Below are positions 23,640-32,980 of a stretch of DNA of 64,000 bases, in pieces. The notes under the pieces are model-generated. The model made no database searches, was not told the origin of the DNA, and worked only from the letters and a program-made list of their open reading frames with translations. Every line of letters begins with the position of its first letter. The first letter of the stretch is position 1. The stretch is from Oceanobacter mangrovi (lineage in GTDB: Bacteria; Pseudomonadota; Gammaproteobacteria; Pseudomonadales; Oceanobacteraceae), in the NCBI RefSeq assembly GCF_019740315.1, contig NZ_JAHXZR010000004.1, forward strand, positions 1 to 64,000, written 5' to 3'. Made by a program: the position numbers and the translations under genes.

Positions 23640-24674
23640 ATGAAAGCAAAACTATTCCGGTGTAAGTCACTGGCGGCTTTGCCGTTGCTGATATCGCTGA
23701 CTGGCTGTGAAGCGCGGCTGGATCTTGAGGGGGTCGAAAAGACCCTGGCTGAAGCCGTTCGTCGCACGGATCAATGGCAGGCGATTGCCGCTAACGACCA
23801 GACGCTGGTCGTCGTTGGTCAGGCAGGCATTCTGCTGACGGCAGAGCGTTCAACCAACCCACAATGGCGACGCCAGCAATTGCCAACGGCGGCACCGCTG
23901 GTTGATGTCGTCAGCTGCGGCGATGGATGGCTGGCAATACTGGCAGCAGACCGCACTGTGTGGCTATCCCGCGATAACGGCGCTGAATGGCAGCCACACG
24001 GTGTCGATACCCAGGAGAGTTTGCTGACCATTACCTGCGCTCCCGACAACTCTCTGTGGCTGGGAGGCAGTTTCTCTACCTTGCTGAACAGTACCGATGG
24101 TGGGCAGCAGTGGCAGCAGAACGCCATTGGCGAAGATGCCCAGATCACCGCAATCCAGTTTCTGGATAGCGATATCGCCTACGCCGTGGGGGAGTTTGGT
24201 CTGGTTGCCAGAAGCGACGATGGTGGCAGCAACTGGCGTGTCGTCAATTATATGCCGGATGAATTCTATCCCCAGAGCCTCTGGTTCCGGACGCCGGATC
24301 AAGGCTGGGTGACCGGCCTGACAGGCACAGTGCTGCGTACCGATGATGGAGGCCAGAGCTGGGTCACCGAGGAAACCCCAACCAGTATGCCGCTCTATCA
24401 GGTAGGCGGTATTTCAACAGCCTCAACTAACGATCGTTATGTGCTGGGTGACAACAGCACCTTGTTGCTGGGTCGCGGCCAACAGGATTCCGGCTGGCGT
24501 TTCTCGATGGTCAGCCCATCGCCAATGTTTCTGGCGGATGCGATTCAAATTGATAACACCTTGCTGGTGGTTGGCGGCGGTGGCGCTATTTACGACCTCG
24601 ATCTGAATACGCAAGCGGCGGCCAGCCAGGTTACCAATGTTGTTGCAGATGTTGTTGCAGAGGGAGGCCTATAA
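23640..24674 (+). CDS. YCF48/HCF136-like beta-propeller lipoprotein
   Basis: The start at 23640 gives a lipoprotein signal (LISLTGC), and an upstream frame is ignored. The 344-residue mature region carries repeated BNR/YCF48 motifs such as STDGGQQWQ, SDDGGSNWR and TDDGGQSWV, so it is a propeller of about seven blades. In many Gammaproteobacteria this protein sits with an MMPL/RND exporter and the DUF1302/DUF1329 pair, as here, probably as an envelope assembly partner. It ends 1 base before the exporter gene. Confidence 0.75.
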   Translation: MKAKLFRCKSLAALPLLISLTGCEARLDLEGVEKTLAEAVRRTDQWQAIAANDQTLVVVGQAGILLTAERSTNPQWRRQQLPTAAPLVDVVSCGDGWLAILAADRTVWLSRDNGAEWQPHGVDTQESLLTITCAPDNSLWLGGSFSTLLNSTDGGQQWQQNAIGEDAQITAIQFLDSDIAYAVGEFGLVARSDDGGSNWRVVNYMPDEFYPQSLWFRTPDQGWVTGLTGTVLRTDDGGQSWVTEETPTSMPLYQVGGISTASTNDRYVLGDNSTLLLGRGQQDSGWRFSMVSPSPMFLADAIQIDNTLLVVGGGGAIYDLDLNTQAAASQVTNVVADVVAEGGL

Positions 24675-27134
24675 ATGGACAAGCATTCTGCCAAGGCACA
24701 CCGCGCTACCCACTGGCTGCACTTGCTGGAGGTCTCTGCGTTTCGTCATCCGAAAGTGATTCTGGGGTTTATTGCTGCGCTAACGGTGTTTTTTGCACTG
24801 CAAATTCCCGCGGTGAAAATGTACTCCGATTTTGCCGATCTGTTGCCGCAGTCACACCCATACATTGAGCTGCATAACCGTATCAAGGGCAGCTTTGGTG
24901 GTGCCAACGTGATTATTATCGGTGTTGAAGTGGAGCAGGGCTCCATCTTCACCAATGAAGCGCTGGAGAAAATCCACAAGGTTACCCAGGCCGTCGACAG
25001 CTTGCCCGGCGTCAACCATAACCTGGTGTCCAGTGTGACCCATCGTAATTCACGCAAGGTCTGGATGACGCCCGAGGGGAACGTCAACTCAGAGTCCTAT
25101 TACGATCCGCAGGGTGGCGAAATGAGCCGCGCCGGACTAGCCGCACTGGAAAAGGACGTCCTGGCAGATCCTCGTGTCTATGGCCCGTTAGTCAGCCCGG
25201 ACAAGCGCATGGCGCTGGTGAAAGCACAACTGGTTGAGGGCAAGCTCGATTACGTCGCTACCTTCAATCAGATTCAGCAGATGCGAGAAGCGCTGGCGGC
25301 CGATGGTTTCAGGATTCATGCAACGGGTCAGCCGATGTTGGTGGGTTGGGCCTATCAGTACCTGGATCAAATCATCGAGATCTTCCTGTTTACAGCGCTG
25401 ATCATGATCGCCTTGCTGGTGTTCTACTTCCGCAAGACCTATGGCGTGTTAATTCCGCTGGGTGGTGTGATTGTCTCGACCATCTGGGGCATCGGTATCA
25501 TCTCGTTGTTTGGCTATAACCTGGACCCGCTGGGTCTGGTGATACCGTTCCTGATTTCAGCCCGGGCGATGTCACATGGCATCCAGATTGTTGAACGCTA
25601 TTACCTTGAAATTAATGTGCTGGAACAGCAGCCGGATACTGCCGGAGCGTCAGATAACCACCAAACGGCGGCGCGACGGACATTTGAAAGCCTGTTTCGT
25701 CCAGGGTCTCTGGGCGTGGTTTCCGACGCCATCGGTTTGCTGCTGATTGCTGTTGGCTCGATTCCGCTAAACACCAAACTGGCGCACTACGCGTCGCTGT
25801 GGGCGCTCAGCATCATCCTTACCGTATTGCTGGCGGTACCACTGTTGCTGTCGGTGTTGCCACGTCCGCGCAACACCGAGATGAAAGACAATTTTTTCCG
25901 CAGTGTGGGTTACTTCTGTGCCGACATAATCAGCAATGACAAGCGTGCCCGTGGTGCTTTATTGATAGCAGCGGCGTTGCTGGTGGGCGGCTGGTATGCC
26001 TCCTCGAAAGTGGTAATCGGTGAATCCGAACCTGGCTCACCGATCCTGTATCAGGACCACGATTACAACGTTTCGTCGACGGCAGTGAACGACAGCTTCC
26101 CGGGCTCGGAAGAGTTGTACATCGTGGCGGAGACGGCAGCAAAGGGTGGCATCAAGCGGCCGGAAGTACTGGCCGCGCTGGCCGACCTGCAGCGCCATAT
26201 GCTGCTCGACCCGGAAGTGGGCGGGGCCAAGGGAATTCCCGATCTGATCGTGCAGGTAAATCGTTTGCTGCATAACGACGATCCGCGCTGGATGATCATC
26301 CCGGAAGACGATCAGTACGTTGGTGGCCTGATGTTCACCTACATGATGTCGAACCCGATTCCTGGCGCCCTGAATGAGTTTGTCGATACCGACGAGCGGA
26401 TGGCCAATCTGGTGTTCTACTACAAGGACCATCAGGGCGAGACCATCCGGCGTGCCATCTACATGGCCAAGCAATGGATTGCCGAACACGGTAACGATGT
26501 CGATGGACTGAGCATTCATCTGGCTGGCGGTACCATCGGTGTAACGGCAGCGATGAACGAGGCTGCCTACGAAACCAACCTGTGGGTACTGCCACTGGTA
26601 TTCGTACTGATTTTCCTGTTCGTGACCTTCTTCTACAGCTCACTGGCGGCAGGCACCATGATGTTTATGGCGATGCTGTTCGCCACCACGCTGACCTACG
26701 CCTGGATGGGCGTAACCGGCATGGGCATCAATATCAACACCGTGCCGATCATTGCGGTTGGTGTCGGTGTCGGCATCGATTATTCGATCTACATGATGGA
26801 CCGTATTCGCAGCGAAATGGTGATTCACCGGAATCTCGCAGCGGCGGTCAGTAACGCCATTCGAACTACCGGACTGGCGGTGAGCTTCACCGCGATCACC
26901 CTGATCGCCGGCATTGTGATGTGGGTGATTCTGTCTGACCTGCGCTTCCAGGCCGATGCCGCTGTGCTGCTGATTGTGATGGTGGTGCTCAACGGTGCGG
27001 CTGCGATGTTGCTGGTACCCAGCTGGGTACTGGTGTTCAAACCCGGGTTTATCTGCGCGGCTTATGAAGACGAGGATGGAGTGATCCATGCCGACTCCGA
27101 GCCTGCCAGGCCAAACCCGCAGGCGGCTACCTGA
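24675..27134 (+). CDS. MMPL/RND-family hydrophobe exporter
   Basis: The 819-residue inner-membrane protein has the RND layout: first helix near residues 28-46, a large periplasmic loop, helices at about 235-420, a second loop, and a final helix bundle (about 640-790). ADLLPQSHPY and GVGVGIDYSIYMMDRIR are family motifs. The MMPL branch exports lipids or hydrophobic compounds using proton motive force. It is directly downstream of the YCF48-like gene and upstream of DUF1302 and DUF1329, an often conserved four-gene block. The cargo here is unknown, but the context is aromatic degradation. Confidence 0.85.
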   Translation: MDKHSAKAHRATHWLHLLEVSAFRHPKVILGFIAALTVFFALQIPAVKMYSDFADLLPQSHPYIELHNRIKGSFGGANVIIIGVEVEQGSIFTNEALEKIHKVTQAVDSLPGVNHNLVSSVTHRNSRKVWMTPEGNVNSESYYDPQGGEMSRAGLAALEKDVLADPRVYGPLVSPDKRMALVKAQLVEGKLDYVATFNQIQQMREALAADGFRIHATGQPMLVGWAYQYLDQIIEIFLFTALIMIALLVFYFRKTYGVLIPLGGVIVSTIWGIGIISLFGYNLDPLGLVIPFLISARAMSHGIQIVERYYLEINVLEQQPDTAGASDNHQTAARRTFESLFRPGSLGVVSDAIGLLLIAVGSIPLNTKLAHYASLWALSIILTVLLAVPLLLSVLPRPRNTEMKDNFFRSVGYFCADIISNDKRARGALLIAAALLVGGWYASSKVVIGESEPGSPILYQDHDYNVSSTAVNDSFPGSEELYIVAETAAKGGIKRPEVLAALADLQRHMLLDPEVGGAKGIPDLIVQVNRLLHNDDPRWMIIPEDDQYVGGLMFTYMMSNPIPGALNEFVDTDERMANLVFYYKDHQGETIRRAIYMAKQWIAEHGNDVDGLSIHLAGGTIGVTAAMNEAAYETNLWVLPLVFVLIFLFVTFFYSSLAAGTMMFMAMLFATTLTYAWMGVTGMGININTVPIIAVGVGVGIDYSIYMMDRIRSEMVIHRNLAAAVSNAIRTTGLAVSFTAITLIAGIVMWVILSDLRFQADAAVLLIVMVVLNGAAAMLLVPSWVLVFKPGFICAAYEDEDGVIHADSEPARPNPQAAT

Positions 27135-27145
27135 GTGTAGCGGCC

Positions 27146-27172
27146 GCAGTGGCCAGCCCGGCTGGCCGCTGC
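27146..27172 (+). other. Strong intergenic hairpin
   Basis: GCAG-T-GGCCAGCC and GGCTGGCC-G-CTGC pair almost fully across one central base. No T-run follows, so it is an attenuator or mRNA-stabilising structure between the exporter and DUF1302 genes. Confidence 0.5.
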
Positions 27173-27225
27173 CTCGATCATGTTCCAACAATCGTTCCGA
27201 CAATAACAATAACCCGGAGTTAACT

Positions 27226-28881
27226 ATGAGAGCTGGAAATTCCAACCTGTTGCCCCACGCCCTCGGGCTGGCGGTCGCACTTGGCAGCCTGTCCATGACG
27301 GCCAGCGCGGCGGATACCTCGATTCACGGCTTTGCCGAAAACGCTACCTACTTCCGTGACGGGGTGGGGCTGTCGAAGTTTCGCAACACTGGTCAGCTGG
27401 AAATTCTCAAACCGCTGGAGACCAGTGGTGGTGGTTGGTACAACGTCAGCGTCAATGCTGTACTGCGTGCAACTTATGATGGCGTATATGACCTCAATGA
27501 CGAGGAGTTTGGTGAAGATGCCCAGCAGCAATATCTGGGCTCCAACTGGCACCCGAACGAAGATGTATCGAACCAGGCCCTGACCCCGGGCGTTCCGGTA
27601 CCTTGTGAAAACGATCCAACCCTGTGTAACAACCTCAGTGGTTACATGGATGAAGATAGCAACGACCTGCGGACGCCGGATTTCAACGACGAATGGGACT
27701 TCGTCCGGGAGCTCTACATTGACGCCAGTCGTAACGTCGGAGACGACCAGCTGTCGATCCGGCTGGGCAAGCAACAGGTCGTTTGGGGGCGGACAGACCT
27801 GTTCCGGGTGCTGGATACCATCAACCCGGTGGATTATTCACGCCACAATATCTACGACGAGCTGGAAGACATCCGTATTCCCCAATGGATGCTGAAGGCT
27901 GACCTGTTGATGGGGCCGAACGAAGTCTTCGACGACATGAACTTCCAGCTGGTCTGGAATTTCGACAAGTTCCGCCCTAACAATCTGGGCACCTGTGGCC
28001 AGAGTTATTCCATCGTTGATGCGGGCTGTTTCTTCTCTTCCTACATTGGGTTTCCAGATAGCTTCCCAGTGGCGGATTACGCTGGCAGCCTGATTCCGAT
28101 TATCCACGACGTCAAACTGCCAGAGCATAGCCTGCAAAACACCCAGATTGGTCTGAAGTGGGAAGGCGTCTACGGTGATGCCACATTCTCCCTGAATACC
28201 CTGCGTTACCGTCAGCAAATGCCATCACTGCACTACCGCGCCGGGGCAGTCCCAGGATTGCCAGCGCTGGACGGCGTGTTTGATATCCACTTCCCGCAGG
28301 TCAACCTGTTTGGCGGATCGCTCGACTACTACGACATGACCACCGATGCCACCTGGCGTATCGAAGCCGCTTACACCAATGGCGAAGAGCTGGCTCGCGA
28401 TACCGATGGCCACAAACAAACGGACATGGCGCGTTACGTCATTGGCTTCGACAAGAACCTGATGATTCCGGCGCTGGGTTCTACCAGCGCCTTCCTGCTG
28501 TCGGCGCAGGTCTTCGGTCAGCATGTGCTGGAACACGAAAGCGATATGCCGGATGCCGAGAAAAACTGGACCGGCACACTGCTGTTCAAGGGGTTCTACA
28601 TGCACAACCGTTTGAGCCCTCAGCTGGTACTGGCGCACGACGTCAAGGCCGCTGCAACAGCGATCGCTCCGAGCATTTCATTCCAGCCGGATAACCACTG
28701 GCTGTTCAACTTCGGCTTCAACGTCAAGGAAGGCGGTAACAAGAAATTCCCGTGGTCGGTTGCCGCCGCCAATGGCGACAGCAGTGGACAGTGGGAACCG
28801 CTGGCACGTTTTACCAACGGCCCGATTGGCGTTGCCAACCAGGAAGACGAGGTTCAGCTGACCATCCGTTACGGCTTCTGA
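27226..28881 (+). CDS. DUF1302 outer-membrane protein
   Basis: The start at 27226, with CCGGAG before it, gives a clean signal peptide (cleavage after TASAA), whereas the open frame upstream begins inside the exporter gene. The 551-residue protein has aromatic beta strands throughout, the LGKQQVVWGRTDLFRVLDTINP block and a C-terminal strand ending TIRYGF, all features of the DUF1302 barrel family. These usually occur with DUF1329 and an MMPL exporter, and are thought to move hydrophobic molecules across the outer membrane. Confidence 0.85.
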   Translation: MRAGNSNLLPHALGLAVALGSLSMTASAADTSIHGFAENATYFRDGVGLSKFRNTGQLEILKPLETSGGGWYNVSVNAVLRATYDGVYDLNDEEFGEDAQQQYLGSNWHPNEDVSNQALTPGVPVPCENDPTLCNNLSGYMDEDSNDLRTPDFNDEWDFVRELYIDASRNVGDDQLSIRLGKQQVVWGRTDLFRVLDTINPVDYSRHNIYDELEDIRIPQWMLKADLLMGPNEVFDDMNFQLVWNFDKFRPNNLGTCGQSYSIVDAGCFFSSYIGFPDSFPVADYAGSLIPIIHDVKLPEHSLQNTQIGLKWEGVYGDATFSLNTLRYRQQMPSLHYRAGAVPGLPALDGVFDIHFPQVNLFGGSLDYYDMTTDATWRIEAAYTNGEELARDTDGHKQTDMARYVIGFDKNLMIPALGSTSAFLLSAQVFGQHVLEHESDMPDAEKNWTGTLLFKGFYMHNRLSPQLVLAHDVKAAATAIAPSISFQPDNHWLFNFGFNVKEGGNKKFPWSVAAANGDSSGQWEPLARFTNGPIGVANQEDEVQLTIRYGF

Positions 28882-28929
28882 TGAAGCCGCTGGTCAGTTG
28901 AAAACCAGAATATTCAGGACAGTTAGTCA

Positions 28930-28965
28930 GGGCAGCTATTCAGGAAGACTGTAAGAAAGCTGCCC
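28930..28965 (+). other. Hairpin between DUF1302 and DUF1329
   Basis: GGGCAGCT and AGCTGCCC pair across a 20-base loop. There is no T-run, so it may be a processing or attenuation structure. Confidence 0.35.
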
Positions 28966-29029
28966 GGACAAACGATCCAAACGAGCTATTAAAAACGACG
29001 TTCAATAACAAGAACAAAGGACATGCACT

Positions 29030-30343
29030 ATGAAACCAGCCATTGTTGCACTGGCCCTGGCGGCCGGTATCAGCACTGCAACGCAGGCGTTGCCTGTGAC
29101 CGAAGCCCAGATTCAGGCTTCATTCTTTCCCTACCAAACCGAGTCGGTGCCACAGGTGCCCGAGCTGGCTCCGGGCAGCGTGATCAACGCCGGTAACGTT
29201 GACAAGGTGATGGCTTATCTTGATCCGGCCATGTACCAGTTTGTGAAAAACGGTGACTATGAGATCACGGTTGGTGAAACCACGTCGTTTGGTTTGCATC
29301 AGTCCTACATCGATGCGACCCGCAAATACGCCAGTCAGGCCGAGCTGGGCGCAAAAACCGGTGAAATTACAGCCCCGGGGGCTGGTCGGCCATTCCCGCA
29401 GGAGCCATCCATGGACGATCCCCGGGCTGGTGAAAAGCTGGCGTGGAACTACAAATACGGCTACAACTGGGGTGACTCTGCCGCCATCATGCCGTTCTAC
29501 TGGTACATGAAAGACATGGAGTCCGGCAAGGTCGAACGGACCTTCAAGTTCAACTTCAATTTCCTCAACTATTCCCGTCGTACGGCCCAGGACCCGGTGC
29601 CCGAAATCAGTCCCAACCCGTCTGAATTGTTCCGTGGCACCTACGCCATGGTGCTGGAACCGTTTGACGTGAAGGACACCCAGCTGCTGATTCACAAGTT
29701 CCAGAACGATGTGAAAAACGACAACGCCTATCTGTATCTGGGCTTCCAGCGCCGTGTTCGGCGTCTGTCGTCAGGCCAGACGACCGATGCTTTCCTCGGT
29801 ACTGACATCATGATTGAAGACTTTGAAGGCTATGGTGGCCGCATCAGTGATATGAAGTGGACCTACAAGGGCACCAAGTGGTTGTTGTCACCTATGTACA
29901 ACCACAATGACATGGCGCTGGCCAGCGAACCGGTGGAAAGCGATGGTTACCAATTTGTGGACTTTACCGGTACCGGAACCTGTTTCCCGAAAATCACCTG
30001 GCAGTTGCGCAAGACCTACGTGCTGTGGTCGGAGCCGGTGGACCCCAACCATCCGGTTGGCCGTCGCGAACACTATGTCGATGCCCAGACCTTTATCATT
30101 CCACGCAACATCACCTATGACCGCAATGGTGCCATGTGGAAGACCTTCACCATTGGTCAGTCTCACCCGGATCATCATCTGCCACAGAACAAGGGCAAGG
30201 GCGTCGCGATTGATGACTCTTTCTCGATGGTGGATATGCAGGCCAATCACTGCACCACAGGTCAGTTCAAGGGCATTATTGATCCGAAGCTGAGCCCTGA
30301 GTCCCGCTTCACCGTTCAGAACATGCGTGCCAGCGGCCGCTGA
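29030..30343 (+). CDS. DUF1329 periplasmic protein
   Basis: The 437-residue product has a signal peptide ending TQALP. The mature part carries family blocks GTDIMIEDFEGYGGRISDMKWTY and a late VDAQTFIIPRNITYDRNG. DUF1329 proteins share a LolA-like beta fold with an open hydrophobic groove and are taken to carry lipids or hydrophobic substrates between the MMPL exporter and the DUF1302 barrel. It follows DUF1302 after 148 bases that contain a hairpin. A good ACAAAGGA sequence precedes the ATG. Confidence 0.85.
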   Translation: MKPAIVALALAAGISTATQALPVTEAQIQASFFPYQTESVPQVPELAPGSVINAGNVDKVMAYLDPAMYQFVKNGDYEITVGETTSFGLHQSYIDATRKYASQAELGAKTGEITAPGAGRPFPQEPSMDDPRAGEKLAWNYKYGYNWGDSAAIMPFYWYMKDMESGKVERTFKFNFNFLNYSRRTAQDPVPEISPNPSELFRGTYAMVLEPFDVKDTQLLIHKFQNDVKNDNAYLYLGFQRRVRRLSSGQTTDAFLGTDIMIEDFEGYGGRISDMKWTYKGTKWLLSPMYNHNDMALASEPVESDGYQFVDFTGTGTCFPKITWQLRKTYVLWSEPVDPNHPVGRREHYVDAQTFIIPRNITYDRNGAMWKTFTIGQSHPDHHLPQNKGKGVAIDDSFSMVDMQANHCTTGQFKGIIDPKLSPESRFTVQNMRASGR

Positions 30344-30469
30344 TAAAACGGCAGCCAGCGTATTTCTGCGATGGCTGCCGCCATTCTCCGGCAGTGCCAG
30401 CACTGTCTGACGGACTGACACCTTTGCGTGCAGTCCGTTTGCCCGCCTCCAACTACCGAGACCTGATCG

Positions 30470-31768
30470 ATGAACAAGAACAACATCAAAGCCAGGACTT
30501 CGACTGCCTGGCTCGCGATCCCCTTGTGTCTGTTACTGCTTGGCGGTTGGCCAGACCGGCTGATAGCCCGGGCGGCTGCCGAACAACCCTTGTTAATTGG
30601 AATGACCTATCCCAACACCGGCCGTTATCGCCAGACCGGCATCGACCAGGCCCGTGGGGCCTTGTTAGCGATTGATGAAATTAACGCCAGTGGTGGCATC
30701 AATGGACGCATGCTGCAATTGCAACCGGGCGGTAAGGGACGCCAGGGAACCGAGCAACAGCAAGTCGATGAGCTGGTGGAAGCTGGCGTCGCAATGGCTT
30801 TTGGTGGCTCCCTGACGCCGGAGGTGACCGCCCGCGCGGCGGCCAGCCATCAGTTGCTGTATTTCGATACCCATTTTCATTCGCCGTCGGAACGGATTCG
30901 GGACCCGCTGGTGTTTTACGAAGCAACGGATTCCTGGATGGCCGCCAAGGCACTGGCTTTTTATATCAATCAGCAACTTCGTGGTCGCAAGCTGTATTAC
31001 GTCAGCAGTGACAATCAATGGGGGGCGATGAGCGAAGGCATTCTGCGGCGCTTTATCAGCAGCACGGAGGTTGCTGGCAGCAATCGCTCAATGACCCGTT
31101 TCCCCAATCCCCGACGGCGTGAATTCCAGCAGGCATTTGAGCAGGCCCTCGCGCAGGGAGCCAAGGTGCTGGTGCTGGTTCAGTCCGGTGATGATCTCGC
31201 CAAAGCCTTGCAAATCGCGCAGGAAATGAATCTGCAGGGCAGCATGACACTGGTGGCACCGAATATATCGCTGGCAGTGGCCAGGGCGGTCGGTGCCGAA
31301 GGACTGGAAGGGGTGATTGCGACCGTGCCATGGAGCTGGCAGGTCGCCCGAGACTACCACTATCAGGCAGGAGAGGCTTTTACGGCGCATTTTCTGGAGC
31401 GCTTTCAGACACATCCTTCCGCTTCGGCGGCCTCTGCCTGGAGTGTTGTCTGGCAGTACGCGCTGGCTGCCCGGGATCTGGGGAGCACGGACGCGAAACG
31501 GCTTGCCCACTATTTGAGGGGCAAAAACTACACTGCCCTGAAAGATCCACAACGCTGGCGCGAGCTGGATCAGATCAGTGTGCAATCGATGTACGTGGTG
31601 CAAGGCAAGTCCCGGGAACAGGTGCTGCAGGGTGCTTTGCGTGAAGACTACTTCCGGGTGGTTTCTGATGTGCCTGGGCAGGTACTGGTACTGACAGAAG
31701 AAGAGTTAAGGAACAAGGTCTGGCAACAACAGTTATCTCAGGAACAGCTGGCGCAGGAGCAGGACTGA
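30470..31768 (+). CDS. Orphan periplasmic solute-binding protein (Leu/Ile/Val type)
   Basis: The 432-residue product has an N-terminal signal (hydrophobic core about residues 13-25). The mature protein begins LLIGMTYPNTGRYRQTG and has EINASGGINGR, the hallmark of branched-chain amino-acid/amide type binding proteins. No ABC permease or ATPase gene is near. Such orphans are known to bind aromatic acids or to act with other sensors. It follows the DUF1329 gene after 126 bases and ends at a strong terminator, so it is the last gene of that run. Confidence 0.75.
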   Translation: MNKNNIKARTSTAWLAIPLCLLLLGGWPDRLIARAAAEQPLLIGMTYPNTGRYRQTGIDQARGALLAIDEINASGGINGRMLQLQPGGKGRQGTEQQQVDELVEAGVAMAFGGSLTPEVTARAAASHQLLYFDTHFHSPSERIRDPLVFYEATDSWMAAKALAFYINQQLRGRKLYYVSSDNQWGAMSEGILRRFISSTEVAGSNRSMTRFPNPRRREFQQAFEQALAQGAKVLVLVQSGDDLAKALQIAQEMNLQGSMTLVAPNISLAVARAVGAEGLEGVIATVPWSWQVARDYHYQAGEAFTAHFLERFQTHPSASAASAWSVVWQYALAARDLGSTDAKRLAHYLRGKNYTALKDPQRWRELDQISVQSMYVVQGKSREQVLQGALREDYFRVVSDVPGQVLVLTEEELRNKVWQQQLSQEQLAQEQD

Positions 31769-31773
31769 AGCCC

Positions 31774-31807
31774 AAAAAGCCGATCAGCGCAGAGCTGATC
31801 GGCTTTT
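31774..31807. terminator. Bidirectional rho-independent terminator
   Basis: GCCGATCAGC and GCTGATCGGC form a perfect 10-bp stem with a 5-base loop, AAAAA before and TTTT after. It separates the plus-strand binding-protein gene from the convergent Rieske operon. Confidence 0.9.
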
Positions 31808-31844
31808 GAGCGTTGGCCCCTCGAATCTGACGGGTTTCCAGAGC

Positions 31845-32909
31845 TTATTGTGGCAGCTGCTCTTTCTCGATCAGGGCAGCCAGACGGCGGCGAACCTTTA
31901 CAGCGGCAATGTCGGATGGCAGCAGCACCGGCTTCAAGCCGAACAGATCGTTGGTGCCCATTTCCTGCTGCACTGCGTCGACGACCGGGCCGTCTTCGGT
32001 AACAAAGGCTTCGTGCATGTTCGCGATCTTCATCTGGTTGAATTCGGCATCGTCTTCCAGATGGTTACGACGGGTGCCAAAGAAATAGTGGGTGGTGGTG
32101 GCTGTCTCTGGTGTGCAGGTGTGGAGGTCGTACTGACCAACACAATGTTTGAGATCCAGCGGGGACTGGTCGTCCTGGGTACAGCCTACCGACAGCTGGA
32201 TATTGGCCGGTGCTGACCAGTGGATTTCGATGAAGTGGCGGGCGCTGGCATCTGGCGCTGGCAGAAACTGGTTAAGAATCAGCAGCGCTGGCGTTTGTTG
32301 CCACTCCCAGCGAGCGCTGACGTTTTCCTCGCTGTCTGTGATCGCTGGGGTTTGTGGCGATAGCTGACCGCGGGTGGTGATGATTTCGCCATGCAGGTGA
32401 TCGATATGGCTGAGGTCCATGACGTTATCGTTAATCAGCTCGTAGTTGCACTGGCGATACATGTAGGTGTAGCCAACGCCGTTGGGATGGCCGTCGACTA
32501 ACGGGCCGTAGTCGGGAATATCATCCGGATTGGCCGTTTCATCGCCCATCCAGATCCACAGGAAGCCGTAGCGCTCAACCAGTGGATAGGACTGAATACG
32601 TGCCGCTGCCGGAATGTGCTGGTTGCCATGGGGATTGTGGTCACACTCGCCGGAGCAGTTAAAACTGAGGCCATGATAGAGACAGACGACGCTGTCACCG
32701 TTGCGCTTGCCCATCGACAGCGGCACAAAACGATGTGGGCAGCGGTCTCGAAGGGCGACTGCGGTACCGTCCTGGCGACGGAAGATCATCACGCCGGTAT
32801 CGAGCAAGGTGCGGCTGAACAGGTTTTCACCATCGACTTCACTGGACAGTGCCGCAACATACCAGGCGTTCAGGGGATAGGGACGGTTTGCAGGAGTTGT
32901 TGTTGTCAT
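31845..32909 (-). CDS. Rieske non-haem iron oxygenase, VanA-like
   Basis: The 354-residue protein has the Rieske motif CPHRF and CLYHGLSF (about residues 46-70) and the mononuclear iron site NVMDLSHIDHLHG (Asp, His, His). The length and the N-terminal YPLNAWYVAALSSEV fit the vanillate O-demethylase (VanA) type of oxygenase. The reductase gene lies just upstream on the same strand, so it is a two-component system that receives electrons from NAD(P)H through that reductase. The substrate is probably a methoxylated or other substituted aromatic, but it cannot be named from sequence. Start M6 is chosen. Confidence 0.85.
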   Translation of the reverse strand: MTTTTPANRPYPLNAWYVAALSSEVDGENLFSRTLLDTGVMIFRRQDGTAVALRDRCPHRFVPLSMGKRNGDSVVCLYHGLSFNCSGECDHNPHGNQHIPAAARIQSYPLVERYGFLWIWMGDETANPDDIPDYGPLVDGHPNGVGYTYMYRQCNYELINDNVMDLSHIDHLHGEIITTRGQLSPQTPAITDSEENVSARWEWQQTPALLILNQFLPAPDASARHFIEIHWSAPANIQLSVGCTQDDQSPLDLKHCVGQYDLHTCTPETATTTHYFFGTRRNHLEDDAEFNQMKIANMHEAFVTEDGPVVDAVQQEMGTNDLFGLKPVLLPSDIAAVKVRRRLAALIEKEQLPQ

Positions 32910-32980
32910 TGTTATATCTCGCAATTGAGGTTGGTTTTGTGAAAGCGCCAGCCAGGCGGCTGGCGGGGACGGGCAACAGG

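Noticed and set aside
27088-27225. N-terminal extension of the DUF1302 protein
   Set aside because: It lies largely in the exporter gene and precedes a clean ribosome-binding site and signal peptide.
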